64,000 bases of DNA, taken from the NCBI GenBank assembly GCA_018402525.1, contig JAGYIR010000005.1:62001-126000 (forward strand), read 5' to 3'. This DNA is from Crocinitomicaceae bacterium (lineage in GTDB: Bacteria > Bacteroidota > Bacteroidia > Flavobacteriales_D > Crocinitomicaceae). Below the pieces are notes generated by a model. It searched no databases and was not told where the DNA came from. It saw only the letters and a list, made by a program, of their open reading frames with translations. Shown here piece after piece: positions 1-10,012 of the stretch (its first letter is position 1; each line of letters begins with the position of its first letter). The position numbers and the translations under genes are program-made.

Positions 1-3000
1 AAAGGAGCTGGCAGGGATTAAACTTGTCGATGAAATTAAATCAAATGCTGTCCATGGATACGTGACCATTACTGTCAAGTTTGACTTTAAAATGAACGTC
101 GACAAGGCACTTCAAAAAGTGAAAGATGCCATTGATCAAGCGCGAACGAAAACTGATTTTCCAGATTTGCCTGTTGAACCCAATGTGTTTGAATTAGACC
201 CCGGACAAATGCCCATCATGAATATTAACTTGAGGGGAAACAACGCTGCACTTTTAAAATCCATTGCTGAAGAACTTGAGGACGAAATAGAAGATTTAAC
301 AGAAATTAGTGAGGTTGATATTCGCGGCGTGCAAGAGCAAGAAATGCGCATTGAAGTCGACCCGATAAAAGCACAAAGCGTCAATGTAACGTTAAGCGAT
401 ATTGAAGCCGCTGTTGGTTCAGAAAATCAAACCATTCCAGGCGGTGAATTACTTATGGACGGTGTGCGAAAAACAATTCGTATTGAAGGTGAGTTTGAAA
501 GTGCTGAAGAACTTGGTAAAATCATTGTGAAACAAGACGACTACCTACCGGTAAAATTGGAAGACATTGCCAAAGTCGAATTTGGAAATGGAGATACAAC
601 TTCCTATGCGCGTGAATTCGGACAGTCGGTTGTTATGCTCGACATCAAAAAACAAGCTGGAAAAAATCTGTTGGACGCTTCAGATAAAATCGTCGAAATC
701 ATTGACAACGCAAAAAAAACGGGAGTCATCCCACGAAGTGTGACAGCGTCCATTACCAATGATCAATCGAACAACACACGTGAAATGGTATCCAACCTAG
801 AAAATTCGATTATTCTTGGAATTATATTGGTTGTCGGGGTACTTCTTTTCTTTTTAGGACTTAGAAATGCGCTTTTTGTAGGAGTTGCCATCCCCCTATC
901 AATGCTCATGTCATTCATGATTCTGCAAACTATGGGCGTTACGTTGAACGTAATGGTTCTGTTCTCGCTGGTTTTGGCACTTGGAATGCTGGTCGACAAC
1001 GGAATTGTAATTGTCGAAAACATTTACCGACACATGGACGAGGGACTGTCCTCCAAAGAAGCTGTAATTACAGGTGTTGGTGAGGTCGCTCTTCCAATCA
1101 TCGCTTCCACAGCGACCACACTGGCAGCGTTTCTTCCATTGGCAATCTGGCCAGGGATCATGGGGGAATTTATGAAGTACTTGCCAATCACGTTAATGAT
1201 CGTATTAGGCTCCTCTCTTTTCGTAGCTTTGGTTATTAACCCTGTACTTGCAGTCGTGTACATGAAGGTCACAGATGCCCAACCGAAACGGAAGAAAATC
1301 GTAAGAAATTCACTTATTTTCATGGGTGTTGGAATTGTAATTGCACTTTTGGGCGGTATCGGTCTTGGTAACATCCTTATATTTATTGGACTTATCATGT
1401 TATTGAACTTATTCGTGCTCTACCCTGGTACGGTTCGTTTTCAAACCAAATTCTTGCCACGACTCGAAACGTGGTACGAGAAAGTGCTAACATTTGCATT
1501 GACAGGTAAACGACCGAGAAAATTCTTGCTCTCAACAGTCGGACTATTCGTTTTATCATTTGTTTTAATGGGTGTATTCCCACCTAAAGTTGACTTTTTC
1601 CCGGTTAATCAACCGAATTATGCGAATATTTTCATTACACACCCTATTGGGACAGATATTACTGTAACCAACGAAACCACCTTGAAAGTTGAAAATCGTC
1701 TGAACGAAATATTGGCAGAATACATGGATGCAGATGACACCACTGGAGTTCCGATGGATGAGCGTCTAATTCAATCCATCATAGCGCAAGTCGGAGATGG
1801 AACAAGCGATCCTGCCCAAGGTGTATCCATGGGGAAAACGCCTCACAAGGCTCGGATCTCTGTAAATTTTGTCGAATCACAACATAGAAAAGGCATTGAG
1901 ACTTCGGAGATCTTGAAAAAAATTCAAGATGGAATTACGGATGGAATCACGGCAGATATAGAGATTACGGCTGCTAAAAATGAAGAAGGTCCGCCACAAG
2001 GTGCACCTATCAGCATTGATGTCACAGGACGTGGTGAATACATTTCAATTATTCGGGAAGCTGAAAAAATGAAAGCGTATTTAGAGAAATGCAACGTAAA
2101 AGGCGTTGAGAAATTAAAACTAAATGTTGAATCCGATCGCCCGGAAATTCCAATCAAGGTCAATCGAGAACATTTACGAAAACTCAATGCTTCCACAGGA
2201 CAAGTCGGTTCTGCTATTCGCGCTGCACTTTTAGGGCAAGATATTTCCACTTATACCGTTGACGAGGAAACGTACGATGTTGTCGTGAAATTCAACAAGC
2301 AAAACAGAGAAAGTTTGGACGCTTTGTTGGATCAACGGTTGATTTTTAGAAACAACAAAGGTGTACTGTTGAACATACCGATTCGCTCAGTAATTGAAGA
2401 ACCAGAAGAAGTGAATTCATACACAGCCGTAATAAGAAAAGATCAAGTTCCATTGGTAAATATTTCCTCAAACGTGAAGGAAGGATTCAACCCAACTCAA
2501 TTGGTCGACAGTTTAAAAGTCAAGCTCGCGGAATACGAAAAACAAGGAGGTTTAGCGGAAGGTTTGAGTTACAAATTTACCGGTCAGCAAGAAGAACAAG
2601 AAAAGGAAATGGCCTTTTTGAGCAGTGCATTGATGATTGCCGTTTTCTTAATCCTATTGATCATTGTAGCACAGTTTAATTCATATTCTATGCCTGCTGT
2701 GATCATGTTAACGGTGTTGCTTTCGCTGATAGGAGTTTTGTTAGGGCTTGTCATTACACGACAGAACTTTGTCATCATGATGACCATGATTGGTATTATT
2801 TCGTTGGCTGGAGTAGTGGTAAATAATGCCATCGTATTGATTGATTACACCAATCTTATCCGTAAGAAAAAGCGAGAAGAATTGAACTTATCCGAAACGG
2901 ACATCTTGCCTTATGAAGAAGTTGTCGATGCTGCCATTCAGGGAGGAAAAACACGTTTGCGACCCGTATTACTTACCGCAATCACAACCGTATTGGGACT

Positions 3001-3244
3001 TGTCCCCTTGGCGATTGGTTTCAATATTGATTTCTTCAGCTTTTTCACAACCTATGATGCAAAAATTTACATGGGAGGTGATAATAATGTGTTCTTCTCC
3101 CCAATGTCTTGGGCTATTATCTATGGATTGACGTTCGCAACGTTCTTAACACTCATTATCATCCCGATCCTTTATTTGATGATGTTTAAGTTGAAGAATT
3201 GGGTGTATAAAACATTCAAGTGGGAGATGAGAAGTAGTATTTAG
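1..3244 (+). CDS. RND efflux permease, 3' part (5' end outside window)
   Basis: Inner-membrane resistance-nodulation-division pump subunit (AcrB/HAE-1-like). The reading frame is open from base 2, so the gene begins upstream of the window; a GTG at 62 is internal. Visible: periplasmic porter subdomains, then a transmembrane bundle with LVDNGIVIVENIYRHMDEG (about 1000-1045) equivalent to the TM4 proton-relay helix. The usual Asp pair is Asp-Asn here. The TM10 region reads VVNNAIVLIDY, with Asn where AcrB has its relay Lys. Between TM6 and TM7 there is an additional hydrophobic stretch (about 1300-1430) long enough for two extra membrane segments. The adaptor and outer-membrane partner genes would be expected upstream. 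Family call is secure; substrate is unknown. Confidence 0.93.
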   Translation, partial: KELAGIKLVDEIKSNAVHGYVTITVKFDFKMNVDKALQKVKDAIDQARTKTDFPDLPVEPNVFELDPGQMPIMNINLRGNNAALLKSIAEELEDEIEDLTEISEVDIRGVQEQEMRIEVDPIKAQSVNVTLSDIEAAVGSENQTIPGGELLMDGVRKTIRIEGEFESAEELGKIIVKQDDYLPVKLEDIAKVEFGNGDTTSYAREFGQSVVMLDIKKQAGKNLLDASDKIVEIIDNAKKTGVIPRSVTASITNDQSNNTREMVSNLENSIILGIILVVGVLLFFLGLRNALFVGVAIPLSMLMSFMILQTMGVTLNVMVLFSLVLALGMLVDNGIVIVENIYRHMDEGLSSKEAVITGVGEVALPIIASTATTLAAFLPLAIWPGIMGEFMKYLPITLMIVLGSSLFVALVINPVLAVVYMKVTDAQPKRKKIVRNSLIFMGVGIVIALLGGIGLGNILIFIGLIMLLNLFVLYPGTVRFQTKFLPRLETWYEKVLTFALTGKRPRKFLLSTVGLFVLSFVLMGVFPPKVDFFPVNQPNYANIFITHPIGTDITVTNETTLKVENRLNEILAEYMDADDTTGVPMDERLIQSIIAQVGDGTSDPAQGVSMGKTPHKARISVNFVESQHRKGIETSEILKKIQDGITDGITADIEITAAKNEEGPPQGAPISIDVTGRGEYISIIREAEKMKAYLEKCNVKGVEKLKLNVESDRPEIPIKVNREHLRKLNASTGQVGSAIRAALLGQDISTYTVDEETYDVVVKFNKQNRESLDALLDQRLIFRNNKGVLLNIPIRSVIEEPEEVNSYTAVIRKDQVPLVNISSNVKEGFNPTQLVDSLKVKLAEYEKQGGLAEGLSYKFTGQQEEQEKEMAFLSSALMIAVFLILLIIVAQFNSYSMPAVIMLTVLLSLIGVLLGLVITRQNFVIMMTMIGIISLAGVVVNNAIVLIDYTNLIRKKKREELNLSETDILPYEEVVDAAIQGGKTRLRPVLLTAITTVLGLVPLAIGFNIDFFSFFTTYDAKIYMGGDNNVFFSPMSWAIIYGLTFATFLTLIIIPILYLMMFKLKNWVYKTFKWEMRSSI

Positions 3245-3349
3245 CCTCATTTGGAAATATTTAATGGTTGTTTTTTTTAGAGTGATGTTACGACGACAGG
3301 TTCGGCAACCATTTTTGGGATGCGTTTCAAAGGAAGCATGTTAAAATGT

Positions 3350-5275
3350 CTACTCCCTTACAACCGTCACACTCCCTTTAAAATCACCCACTCCTTCAGT
3401 ATGCGTTTCAATGATAAAATAGTAACTCCCAACAGGAACAGGCTCTCCGTTGTACATACCGTCCCACGGGTTCATAGCGTAGTTTCCTTCATTTGATTCA
3501 AACAACAAATTCCCCCAACGGTTAAACACTTTCACTTTATTTTTTGGAAAGTGCGCATCAAGATTCACAATTTCCCAAACATCGTTGTCTCCATCATTAT
3601 TGGGTGTAAATGCGGTTGGAATAATCACTTCGGATGCCCACACTATCACTGAGAACGTATCTGCACAGGAAGGATCATATTGCCAAGCCACCAACTCAAA
3701 AACATGTTCACCACCGTTTTCTATCGTGTATCCACCAAGGTTGTCTCCGGCATACACACCATTGATGTACCATTCATAATATATAGCATTTTGACTCTGG
3801 TTGTACACATCAATTTCAAGTGGTACATTGCCTACATCTGGGTTCAAGGCAAATTGTGCCACGGTGTTATTTACGGCGTTAAGTACAATCGTACTATCCA
3901 CCACAGGACAACCCATAGCATCTTGCACAGAAATGGTGTAAGTGCCTTCTGCAAGCCCATTAATGGTTGCCGAGCCTGTAACGGTTGCCGAGCCTGTCGA
4001 GGTACCGTTTAGGCTGAAAAGTAGAGTGTCATTCAACGTATTATGCGCATAAACAACAATACTTCCGTTACTTGCACCACAATCTGGAGGTGAAACATCC
4101 AAGGAATCTATCTGCGTTCTGCTGACATTAATCTTTAGTGGGCGTACCACCGAACAACTATCATTGTTCCAAATCCGCACGGTGTAAAACATACTGCTGT
4201 CTGCCGTAAAAATGGGGTCAGGGCAATCTGAACAGCTTAGGCCTGTGGATGGCAACCATTCGTATGCGGTTCCTGAGTTTATCGAAGGAAGTTGCAAGGT
4301 TTCTCCATAGCACAGCGTAGTATCGTTAGGAACGGAAACGGAGAAGGTGTCGCAGGGGGTGGTGTAGGTGAGGAAGTAGGCAAGCATCGAATTAGATGCT
4401 TTATTACTTTGAATTGGAAACATCAAATGTCTACTTACAAAATTTAAGTCAGTTGTATTATTTACTAGATATGAAGAAATGTCAGCTAAACCATCACTTC
4501 CACCCATAGTATTATTGGCAACATCATCATCAAGACCAAAGAGTTGGTTACCTTGGTAGTAAAAGTGCCCTTTAACTCCACCACCATCCCAGCTATTATT
4601 AACATTATCTGGGCCATTTAACAATCCTAACAAGTTGCCTTCAATGTAAAACTCCTCGCTATCGTTCAAACTTGATGTTATTCTATCCGAGTAGATTGAA
4701 AAACCTACTGGGTTTACACTGCTAATTTGGTTTAAATTATTAATCCCGTATATTAATTCTCCATCAAAATCTTGAGTATTTGCAATAAAAACCGTATTAA
4801 CTAATGGCAACGCAATATTTTCATATTCTATTATTAAAAAGGGTGCAAACAGCCCTTTAAAAGGTAATTCTAATTGATTCGGAATTTCTATTAAAAAATT
4901 ATCAGTCAGATTATTATCTAACCATTCAGTGATATCAATTAAATGGAGCTGCTGTGGTGAATTAAACAGACTTGTATGATCCATATTTGCTATAACTGTT
5001 TCTTGGTTAAAGCCGAATCCATCACCATTGATAAACAACGTATCTTCAGCACTATTTGATGAAAAAGCAAGTATAAATGCTTTCCTAATTGTGCTTGTAG
5101 GCTCTATATACAATTGAAGATTACCTACCCCTATTCCTAAACCAGTAGAAAAACCACCGCCTGTCACGCCACCATGAAATACATCTTGATAAAAAACATG
5201 CTGGGAATACCCAGTTGAATTGACAAAAATGGTTAGTAATAAAAAATACATTTTGAATTGACTCATCATATACAA
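3350..5275 (-). CDS. T9SS type B sorting domain (gliding-motility-type CTD) secreted protein
   Basis: Secreted or cell-surface protein of 641 aa. The N-terminus has a hydrophobic signal segment (about residues 8-24, ending near TGYSQ). The first half is not recognised and contains many Asn/Gly-rich beta-type stretches. The centre has a Cys-containing 'dead adhesin'-like region (CSDCPDP motif, about 350) and a PKD-like stretch (about 475-545). The last 85 residues are a classical type B C-terminal domain starting IPTAFTPNNDGDNDVWEI with NRWGNLLFES, the signal that sends cargo through the type IX secretion system. It is divergent from the next T9SS gene, with under 100 bases between starts, so they may share a control region. 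Cargo function is unknown, probably adhesion or surface coat. Confidence 0.9.
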   Translation of the reverse strand: MYMMSQFKMYFLLLTIFVNSTGYSQHVFYQDVFHGGVTGGGFSTGLGIGVGNLQLYIEPTSTIRKAFILAFSSNSAEDTLFINGDGFGFNQETVIANMDHTSLFNSPQQLHLIDITEWLDNNLTDNFLIEIPNQLELPFKGLFAPFLIIEYENIALPLVNTVFIANTQDFDGELIYGINNLNQISSVNPVGFSIYSDRITSSLNDSEEFYIEGNLLGLLNGPDNVNNSWDGGGVKGHFYYQGNQLFGLDDDVANNTMGGSDGLADISSYLVNNTTDLNFVSRHLMFPIQSNKASNSMLAYFLTYTTPCDTFSVSVPNDTTLCYGETLQLPSINSGTAYEWLPSTGLSCSDCPDPIFTADSSMFYTVRIWNNDSCSVVRPLKINVSRTQIDSLDVSPPDCGASNGSIVVYAHNTLNDTLLFSLNGTSTGSATVTGSATINGLAEGTYTISVQDAMGCPVVDSTIVLNAVNNTVAQFALNPDVGNVPLEIDVYNQSQNAIYYEWYINGVYAGDNLGGYTIENGGEHVFELVAWQYDPSCADTFSVIVWASEVIIPTAFTPNNDGDNDVWEIVNLDAHFPKNKVKVFNRWGNLLFESNEGNYAMNPWDGMYNGEPVPVGSYYFIIETHTEGVGDFKGSVTVVRE

Positions 5276-5369
5276 TAATACGAATTAAATGAAAATTAGT
5301 TTGCTGATAATTTGGAAATTACATTTTTTTTTTTACCACTTTAGAGGAAATAAATTAAACACTAACACT

Positions 5370-8300
5370 ATGAAAAAACTACTTTTTTTGCTCATTATCA
5401 CTGTTGCAACAGCAGTAAACGCTCAAAATTCAAATCTAATGGTTGCGCCAGGCTACATAAATGAATTTGGTTTTCTAGACCCCCTGCCCACCCCTATCAT
5501 CACAGGAATAACAGGGGCGCCTAACCAGTCTGGGAACCCATACGATGCCTATGATGGTGATCCTGCGGAATATGCCTCTAACATTATTACAAAACCCAAT
5601 GGTGAGATTAACTTTTTCATTGTTGATGGTTTTATTTATGATAAAGAAGGAAATTTTATTGCTGCATTGGAAGTAAATGGAGGTGAGGTTGCAAAAGGCA
5701 CTTCAGAAATTATGATTATACCTTTTCCAAACGATTGCGAACGGTTTTATATCGTATCAACAACGCCACCTCCTGTCCCGGGATCTTTTGAGAAAGTACC
5801 CTATCTGTTTATTCTAAACATGAGTTTGCCTAACGTCTATTACAGTGTTCCTAACTCTACTAATTGCGAATACTTTGGTGCTTTAGAGCCTGTTTATTTT
5901 TATGGTAACAATGCAGATTATTATCAATCCATTCAATCTGTGGCCGGAGAATCGGGAATAGAATTTTATCCCCTTAATGCTCCTGCTGGTAATAAGATAT
6001 CAGGTGTAGTAATGGGATGTACGCAACAAAGACCAGATGGTAGTCGTTTAGCCTTCATAACCAGTGGAAGAGCTGCCTTTTGCTTTCACATTTCAGTGAA
6101 TGGATTTCAGGCAGTTTCTGTTATTGACCTGCCAAATTATGCGCTGAATCCAGTAAGTATTCGGAGTGAGTTAGAAGTAACAGAATTGTCCAATGGAAAC
6201 TACCGAATTGCTGTGCCCTATTTCTCTCAAACAATCAGTTCTTCAACCTTTCAATCATTGTTTACGGCTGAACTTACGTCTTCTGGCAGTCTGATTGTAG
6301 GAACAGAACAAGTGTTTCATACACAATATTATACCCCCAATGTTTCACTATCGGGAAGATTTAGAGGGATTGAGTTTTCAGAAGATGGAAATAAAATGTA
6401 CGTGACACAAACAACCAATCCTTTAGAACCAAATTCATTGAAGTTTTTTGATTTTTTAAACCCAACACCTGACTTAGTACCAATAACCCTTCCAGCCGCT
6501 ATAGGACAAAGTGGATTTCAATATTCTATGTTAGAAAGAAGCTTCAATAATGTAATGCAGATAGCAACCGAAGATGGGTTGTACACCTTGGCTGATATGA
6601 ATAACCCAAGTTCTACAATTGCATTGACAAATGCATTTACCTACAACCATACTAGTGAAGGTTTACCGATGAGTACAGAACATAGAATGTTTATGCTTCA
6701 AGATCAAATTGATGGGATGGATTATTCAAATTCATTTGGAGTTAATTTAACGTGCTGCATTGACTACTCAGATTTCCATGAAGAAATTTACACTGCTCAA
6801 TCTGGAACATGGACAAATGGAAATGGATTAAACCCATTTAACGCAACTGGTCCAGTCGATGTAAAAAAAGAGCTTAGAATTCCTGCTGGCGTAACGGTTA
6901 CCATTTCTAACATGCAATTCAATTTTGCACCAGGAGCAAGGGTTGTTATTGAAAATGGTATCAATGGTCAACAAGGGGGCAGGTTAATATTGAATAATTC
7001 GTTGTTCACATCTGATAAAAGATGTAACAGTGCAAACACGTGGCTTGGAGTTGAGGTGTGGGGAAACTCGGGTCTTGTTCAAGGAAGTATCAACAATTCA
7101 ACACAAGGTCGCCTAATAATGAGCAACTCAACTATTGAAAACGCATTGATTGGTGCTTTAATTTCCAAAAGGCAAGTTACATCTAATCCCATAACGAATT
7201 GTGCTATGGATGATGTTGTTCAACCAACGGGCTTCGTTGATGCAAACAATGGTGGAATTGTTCAAACAAGTAATTCCCACTTTTTAAACAACCATCGTGG
7301 TGTAATGTTCAGACCTTATGTAGCTACAAATAACATGAACAATGTTTCGCACTTCTTTCGCACCAACTTTCATTGGACAGATGACTATTTAATATCAAAT
7401 GTGGGTGATCAAGCACGTCTGATATCTGTAAAAGGTGTTAATTTTAAAGGGTGTGAGTTTATGAACCTTATTTCAGCGGGAAACAATAAACACTACCAAG
7501 GTTTCGGAATACACGCTACGGAATCACAATTTTATGTGACTCCATACTGTCCTTCAATTACTCAATTCGGTCAGCCATGTCCAAATCCGATACCTTCGCG
7601 CTTCTCGAACCTCAGTTATGGGATTCGCGCATTTAACTTCGTGAACGCGGCATATACATTTACGTGTTCTGAAAATGTATTTTCTGATAACCGTTATGGA
7701 ATTTATGTAGTCGGCACAAGATCCGAGCGCATTCTTAGAAATGACATGGCAGTGCGCCAAACTGATACCTACCAAACTGCGGGAATTGCCTTGTATAATT
7801 CAACAGGTTATTTTGTGCAGGAGAATGAATTGTATGCACTGGACAACCCTCTAGTTACAGCTGATCAGGCAGAAACATACGGTATCGTAGTGAATAACTC
7901 AGGAGAAGACGTGAATGAAATCTATAAGAATGATTTTCATGAACTAAAAATTGGAGGACAGACTGAGCGTGTGAATGCAACCATTGTAATATATCCATCA
8001 AATGACACTATAAAAGGGCTTCAATGGAAGTGCAATGATTTTCAATTTGATATTGAAAATCACGACCTTACACTTATGTCTGGTAGAATGAATTATCATC
8101 AAGGAACTGCCTCAGGTGGTACTTCACTTCTTGACGCAAAAAGACGCGCGGCAAACAATAAATTTTCCTTAACTAGTGAAGCTTCAAGCCTTGAACATGA
8201 TATTTATCTCTCCGATTATTCTCAACATATTATGTATTCACATCTGAATGCTGCACAACACATACCTGACTCTTATACGTTCTTCAATCTTTCGCCATCA

Positions 8301-9485
8301 GGTGTAAATCAGGCATCAATTGCACTTAGTAGTGCTCAATGGGGAGGTCCTATTACGGATGATGCTGGAGCATGTCCTTCTAAAATTGTAAAGAAGATTC
8401 CATCCATCAGTCTACCTGCTATTTTTCAATTCAGAGATGCCGCAGAAGATTTAGGAGATCAGATAGATGGTGGTAATACCACTTCACTGCTTGATTTGAT
8501 AGAAACAGGAAGCAACGGACAAGTGAAAAATGGGTTGATGGCTGCTTCGCCGTATTTATCGGATGAAGTACTGATTCGTTACATTCAAAGCAACCCACCG
8601 CATGGTCATTTAAAGCAAGTAATGGTGGCAAATTCGCAACTTTCTGAACAGGTGAAAGCAGTTTTGGTGAATCATGTTATGCCGAATGGCACTGCCAACC
8701 AAATTGCCGACGCACAGGTAGGGATTTCGGAACGTACTAAATTGTATACTGAAATAAATTATTTACGCGGCGAGGCGGACTTAGAATACAATGATCTCAT
8801 CAGTCAACTTTTACTTGATGAGAGTGACACACTAGACGTACAAGTAATCATTGATGTGATGGAAGCTGTGGGTGACCATGAGCGTTTAAGACAATTACTT
8901 TCGCTTTACATCGGTATTGACGATACATCTCGTGCAGAGCAAACGCGCGTGCAACTTGAAGCTGAGAATGCTTGCGTATATTTCATGGAGTTAAAAGATA
9001 TCCACCGAGAAATTTCATGTAAAAAGGATCCTAGCGAGGCATTACAAGAAGATCCTAATCTTGTGGCGCGTTTAGAAGATTTGAGAGCTAACAGCCAAGA
9101 TGAAATGATTGCTCTTGCAGCGGATTACTTGTTGAATTATTTCTTTGGGATCACAGATGCTCCACCGTTTTTAACGGATGATGTGAATAAATCCATGTTC
9201 ACCCAGTCAGAAATCAAAGAAAAAATCGACTTACACCGAAATGTTGCAGTCAACATCTATCCGAATCCAACAACAGGTCGTGTGAATTTTGATTACCCTG
9301 ACCAATCTACGGGTACAATGGAGATTACCATTATCAGCATCGATGGAAAAGTGATGATGGAGTTCAGCGCCACTGAAACAAACGGAGAAAGCGTTGATGT
9401 TGGTCACTTACAAAAAGGGTACTACCTTGTAAAAATTACCTTAGACGGTGAAGAGCTCGAAACACAAAAACTGGAAGTGTTCTAG
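5370..9485 (+). CDS. Large T9SS type A sorting domain protein with beta-helix region
   Basis: Secreted protein of about 1371 aa. I chose ATG 5370 rather than an upstream in-frame ATG at 5289, because it starts a textbook signal peptide (MKKLLFLLIITVATAVNAQ). Regions: a beta-propeller-like N-terminal part (about 30-470, with blades such as GIEFSEDGNKMYVTQT); a right-handed beta-helix-like part rich in Asn and in repeated N-S-x-F/I motifs (about 510-900); a charged alpha-helical part (about 1080-1290); and a type A C-terminal sorting domain beginning VNIYPNPTTGRVNFDYP (about 1300-1371). The propeller plus helix layout fits a surface adhesin or a polysaccharide-binding protein, but no catalytic residues were recognised. 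A strong terminator follows. Confidence 0.9.
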   Translation: MKKLLFLLIITVATAVNAQNSNLMVAPGYINEFGFLDPLPTPIITGITGAPNQSGNPYDAYDGDPAEYASNIITKPNGEINFFIVDGFIYDKEGNFIAALEVNGGEVAKGTSEIMIIPFPNDCERFYIVSTTPPPVPGSFEKVPYLFILNMSLPNVYYSVPNSTNCEYFGALEPVYFYGNNADYYQSIQSVAGESGIEFYPLNAPAGNKISGVVMGCTQQRPDGSRLAFITSGRAAFCFHISVNGFQAVSVIDLPNYALNPVSIRSELEVTELSNGNYRIAVPYFSQTISSSTFQSLFTAELTSSGSLIVGTEQVFHTQYYTPNVSLSGRFRGIEFSEDGNKMYVTQTTNPLEPNSLKFFDFLNPTPDLVPITLPAAIGQSGFQYSMLERSFNNVMQIATEDGLYTLADMNNPSSTIALTNAFTYNHTSEGLPMSTEHRMFMLQDQIDGMDYSNSFGVNLTCCIDYSDFHEEIYTAQSGTWTNGNGLNPFNATGPVDVKKELRIPAGVTVTISNMQFNFAPGARVVIENGINGQQGGRLILNNSLFTSDKRCNSANTWLGVEVWGNSGLVQGSINNSTQGRLIMSNSTIENALIGALISKRQVTSNPITNCAMDDVVQPTGFVDANNGGIVQTSNSHFLNNHRGVMFRPYVATNNMNNVSHFFRTNFHWTDDYLISNVGDQARLISVKGVNFKGCEFMNLISAGNNKHYQGFGIHATESQFYVTPYCPSITQFGQPCPNPIPSRFSNLSYGIRAFNFVNAAYTFTCSENVFSDNRYGIYVVGTRSERILRNDMAVRQTDTYQTAGIALYNSTGYFVQENELYALDNPLVTADQAETYGIVVNNSGEDVNEIYKNDFHELKIGGQTERVNATIVIYPSNDTIKGLQWKCNDFQFDIENHDLTLMSGRMNYHQGTASGGTSLLDAKRRAANNKFSLTSEASSLEHDIYLSDYSQHIMYSHLNAAQHIPDSYTFFNLSPSGVNQASIALSSAQWGGPITDDAGACPSKIVKKIPSISLPAIFQFRDAAEDLGDQIDGGNTTSLLDLIETGSNGQVKNGLMAASPYLSDEVLIRYIQSNPPHGHLKQVMVANSQLSEQVKAVLVNHVMPNGTANQIADAQVGISERTKLYTEINYLRGEADLEYNDLISQLLLDESDTLDVQVIIDVMEAVGDHERLRQLLSLYIGIDDTSRAEQTRVQLEAENACVYFMELKDIHREISCKKDPSEALQEDPNLVARLEDLRANSQDEMIALAADYLLNYFFGITDAPPFLTDDVNKSMFTQSEIKEKIDLHRNVAVNIYPNPTTGRVNFDYPDQSTGTMEITIISIDGKVMMEFSATETNGESVDVGHLQKGYYLVKITLDGEELETQKLEVF

Positions 9486-9512
9486 CGGTTTGAAATAATG
9501 ATTATTGAAAAT

Positions 9513-9543
9513 CCCTTGGAGTTTGACTTCGAGGGGTTTTTTG
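9513..9543 (+). terminator. Intrinsic terminator after the 5370-9485 gene
   Basis: Nine-base-pair stem CCCTTGGAG / CTTCGAGGG (two G-T wobbles) around the loop TTTGA, followed by GTTTTTT. It begins 28 bases after the stop codon of the large T9SS gene. Confidence 0.85.
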
Positions 9544-9868
9544 ATTTAACCACATCTGAAAACCCACGGTACTTTTCTAACACTTCCTTTTAACTTTGTT
9601 AAAATAGTGTCAATTTAATTCCTACCTAAATAAATGAATCAGGGTTTTCATCGAAAGTAGTTGTGCCTTGGTCGAATATTTGAAAAAATGCAATAAAATA
9701 GGATTCCAAGAATGTTTTGAGTTGATTTTCTATGAATGGAGTAATTTCACCTATGAAATGATCTTTTTTAATCGTTTAGTTTAATAAATGAACTCCATGT
9801 TAAAATTAAAGTTGATAGAATTAAAAAAAAGTGATTTTTTCGAATGCATTGGATCCAGTGATTGATCG
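9544..9868. other. Gene-free AT-rich stretch with possible promoter and weak hairpin
   Basis: No credible coding sequence is seen here on either strand. A perfect TAACTTTG (-7-type element) lies at 9591-9598, but without a clear TTG upstream. A weak 6-bp hairpin, ATTTCA/TGAAAT (9744-9759), is followed by T6 at 9764-9769 and could end a short transcript started near 9605. Otherwise nothing is recognised. Confidence 0.4.
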
Positions 9869-9876
9869 TATATTTG
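9849..9876 (+). promoter_or_regulatory. Bacteroidota-type promoter for candidate small RNA
   Basis: TTG at 9849-9851, a 17-base spacer, then TATATTTG at 9869-9876. This matches the Bacteroidota TTG / TAnnTTTG consensus exactly and has no coding start downstream within its transcript. Confidence 0.6.
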
Positions 9877-9880
9877 TAAA

Positions 9881-9992
9881 GTAAAGATTGATTCTAGTAT
9901 TGGTTTCAAATCGTGCTAGAAGTCTTTTTCAGTGAATAGTGGTTAGGTTAGGTTATGGTAAAGCAGCTCTCCCGAGCTGCTTTATCTTTTTT
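9881..9992 (+). ncRNA. Candidate small RNA (about 110 nt), family not recognised
   Basis: A complete transcription unit without a reading frame. It has a consensus promoter ending at 9876, a hairpin at 9892-9921 (TTCTAGTAT / GTGCTAGAA, 12-base loop), a single-stranded linker carrying three tandem GGTTA units plus GG (9941-9958), and a strong GC-rich terminator (9959-9992). The four GG pairs spaced by 3-4 bases form a two-quartet G-quadruplex motif. It shows none of the hallmark motifs of tmRNA, RNase P RNA or SRP RNA that I could recognise. The first hairpin is followed by T5 and could act as an early terminator. The start point is inferred from the promoter. Confidence 0.45.
9959..9992 (+). 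terminator. Strong intrinsic terminator
   Basis: Perfect stem TAAAGCAGCTC / GAGCTGCTTTA with loop TCCC, followed by TCTTTTTTC on the plus strand. The reverse strand has no T-run after the stem, so it serves plus-strand transcription (the candidate small RNA), not the minus-strand gene next to it. Confidence 0.8.
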
Positions 9993-10012
9993 CACAACTC
10001 GAACCAACTTCC

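Noticed and set aside
5289-5369. N-terminal extension of the large T9SS protein
   Set aside because: The internal ATG at 5370 begins a standard signal peptide; the upstream 27 codons are not signal-like in continuation.
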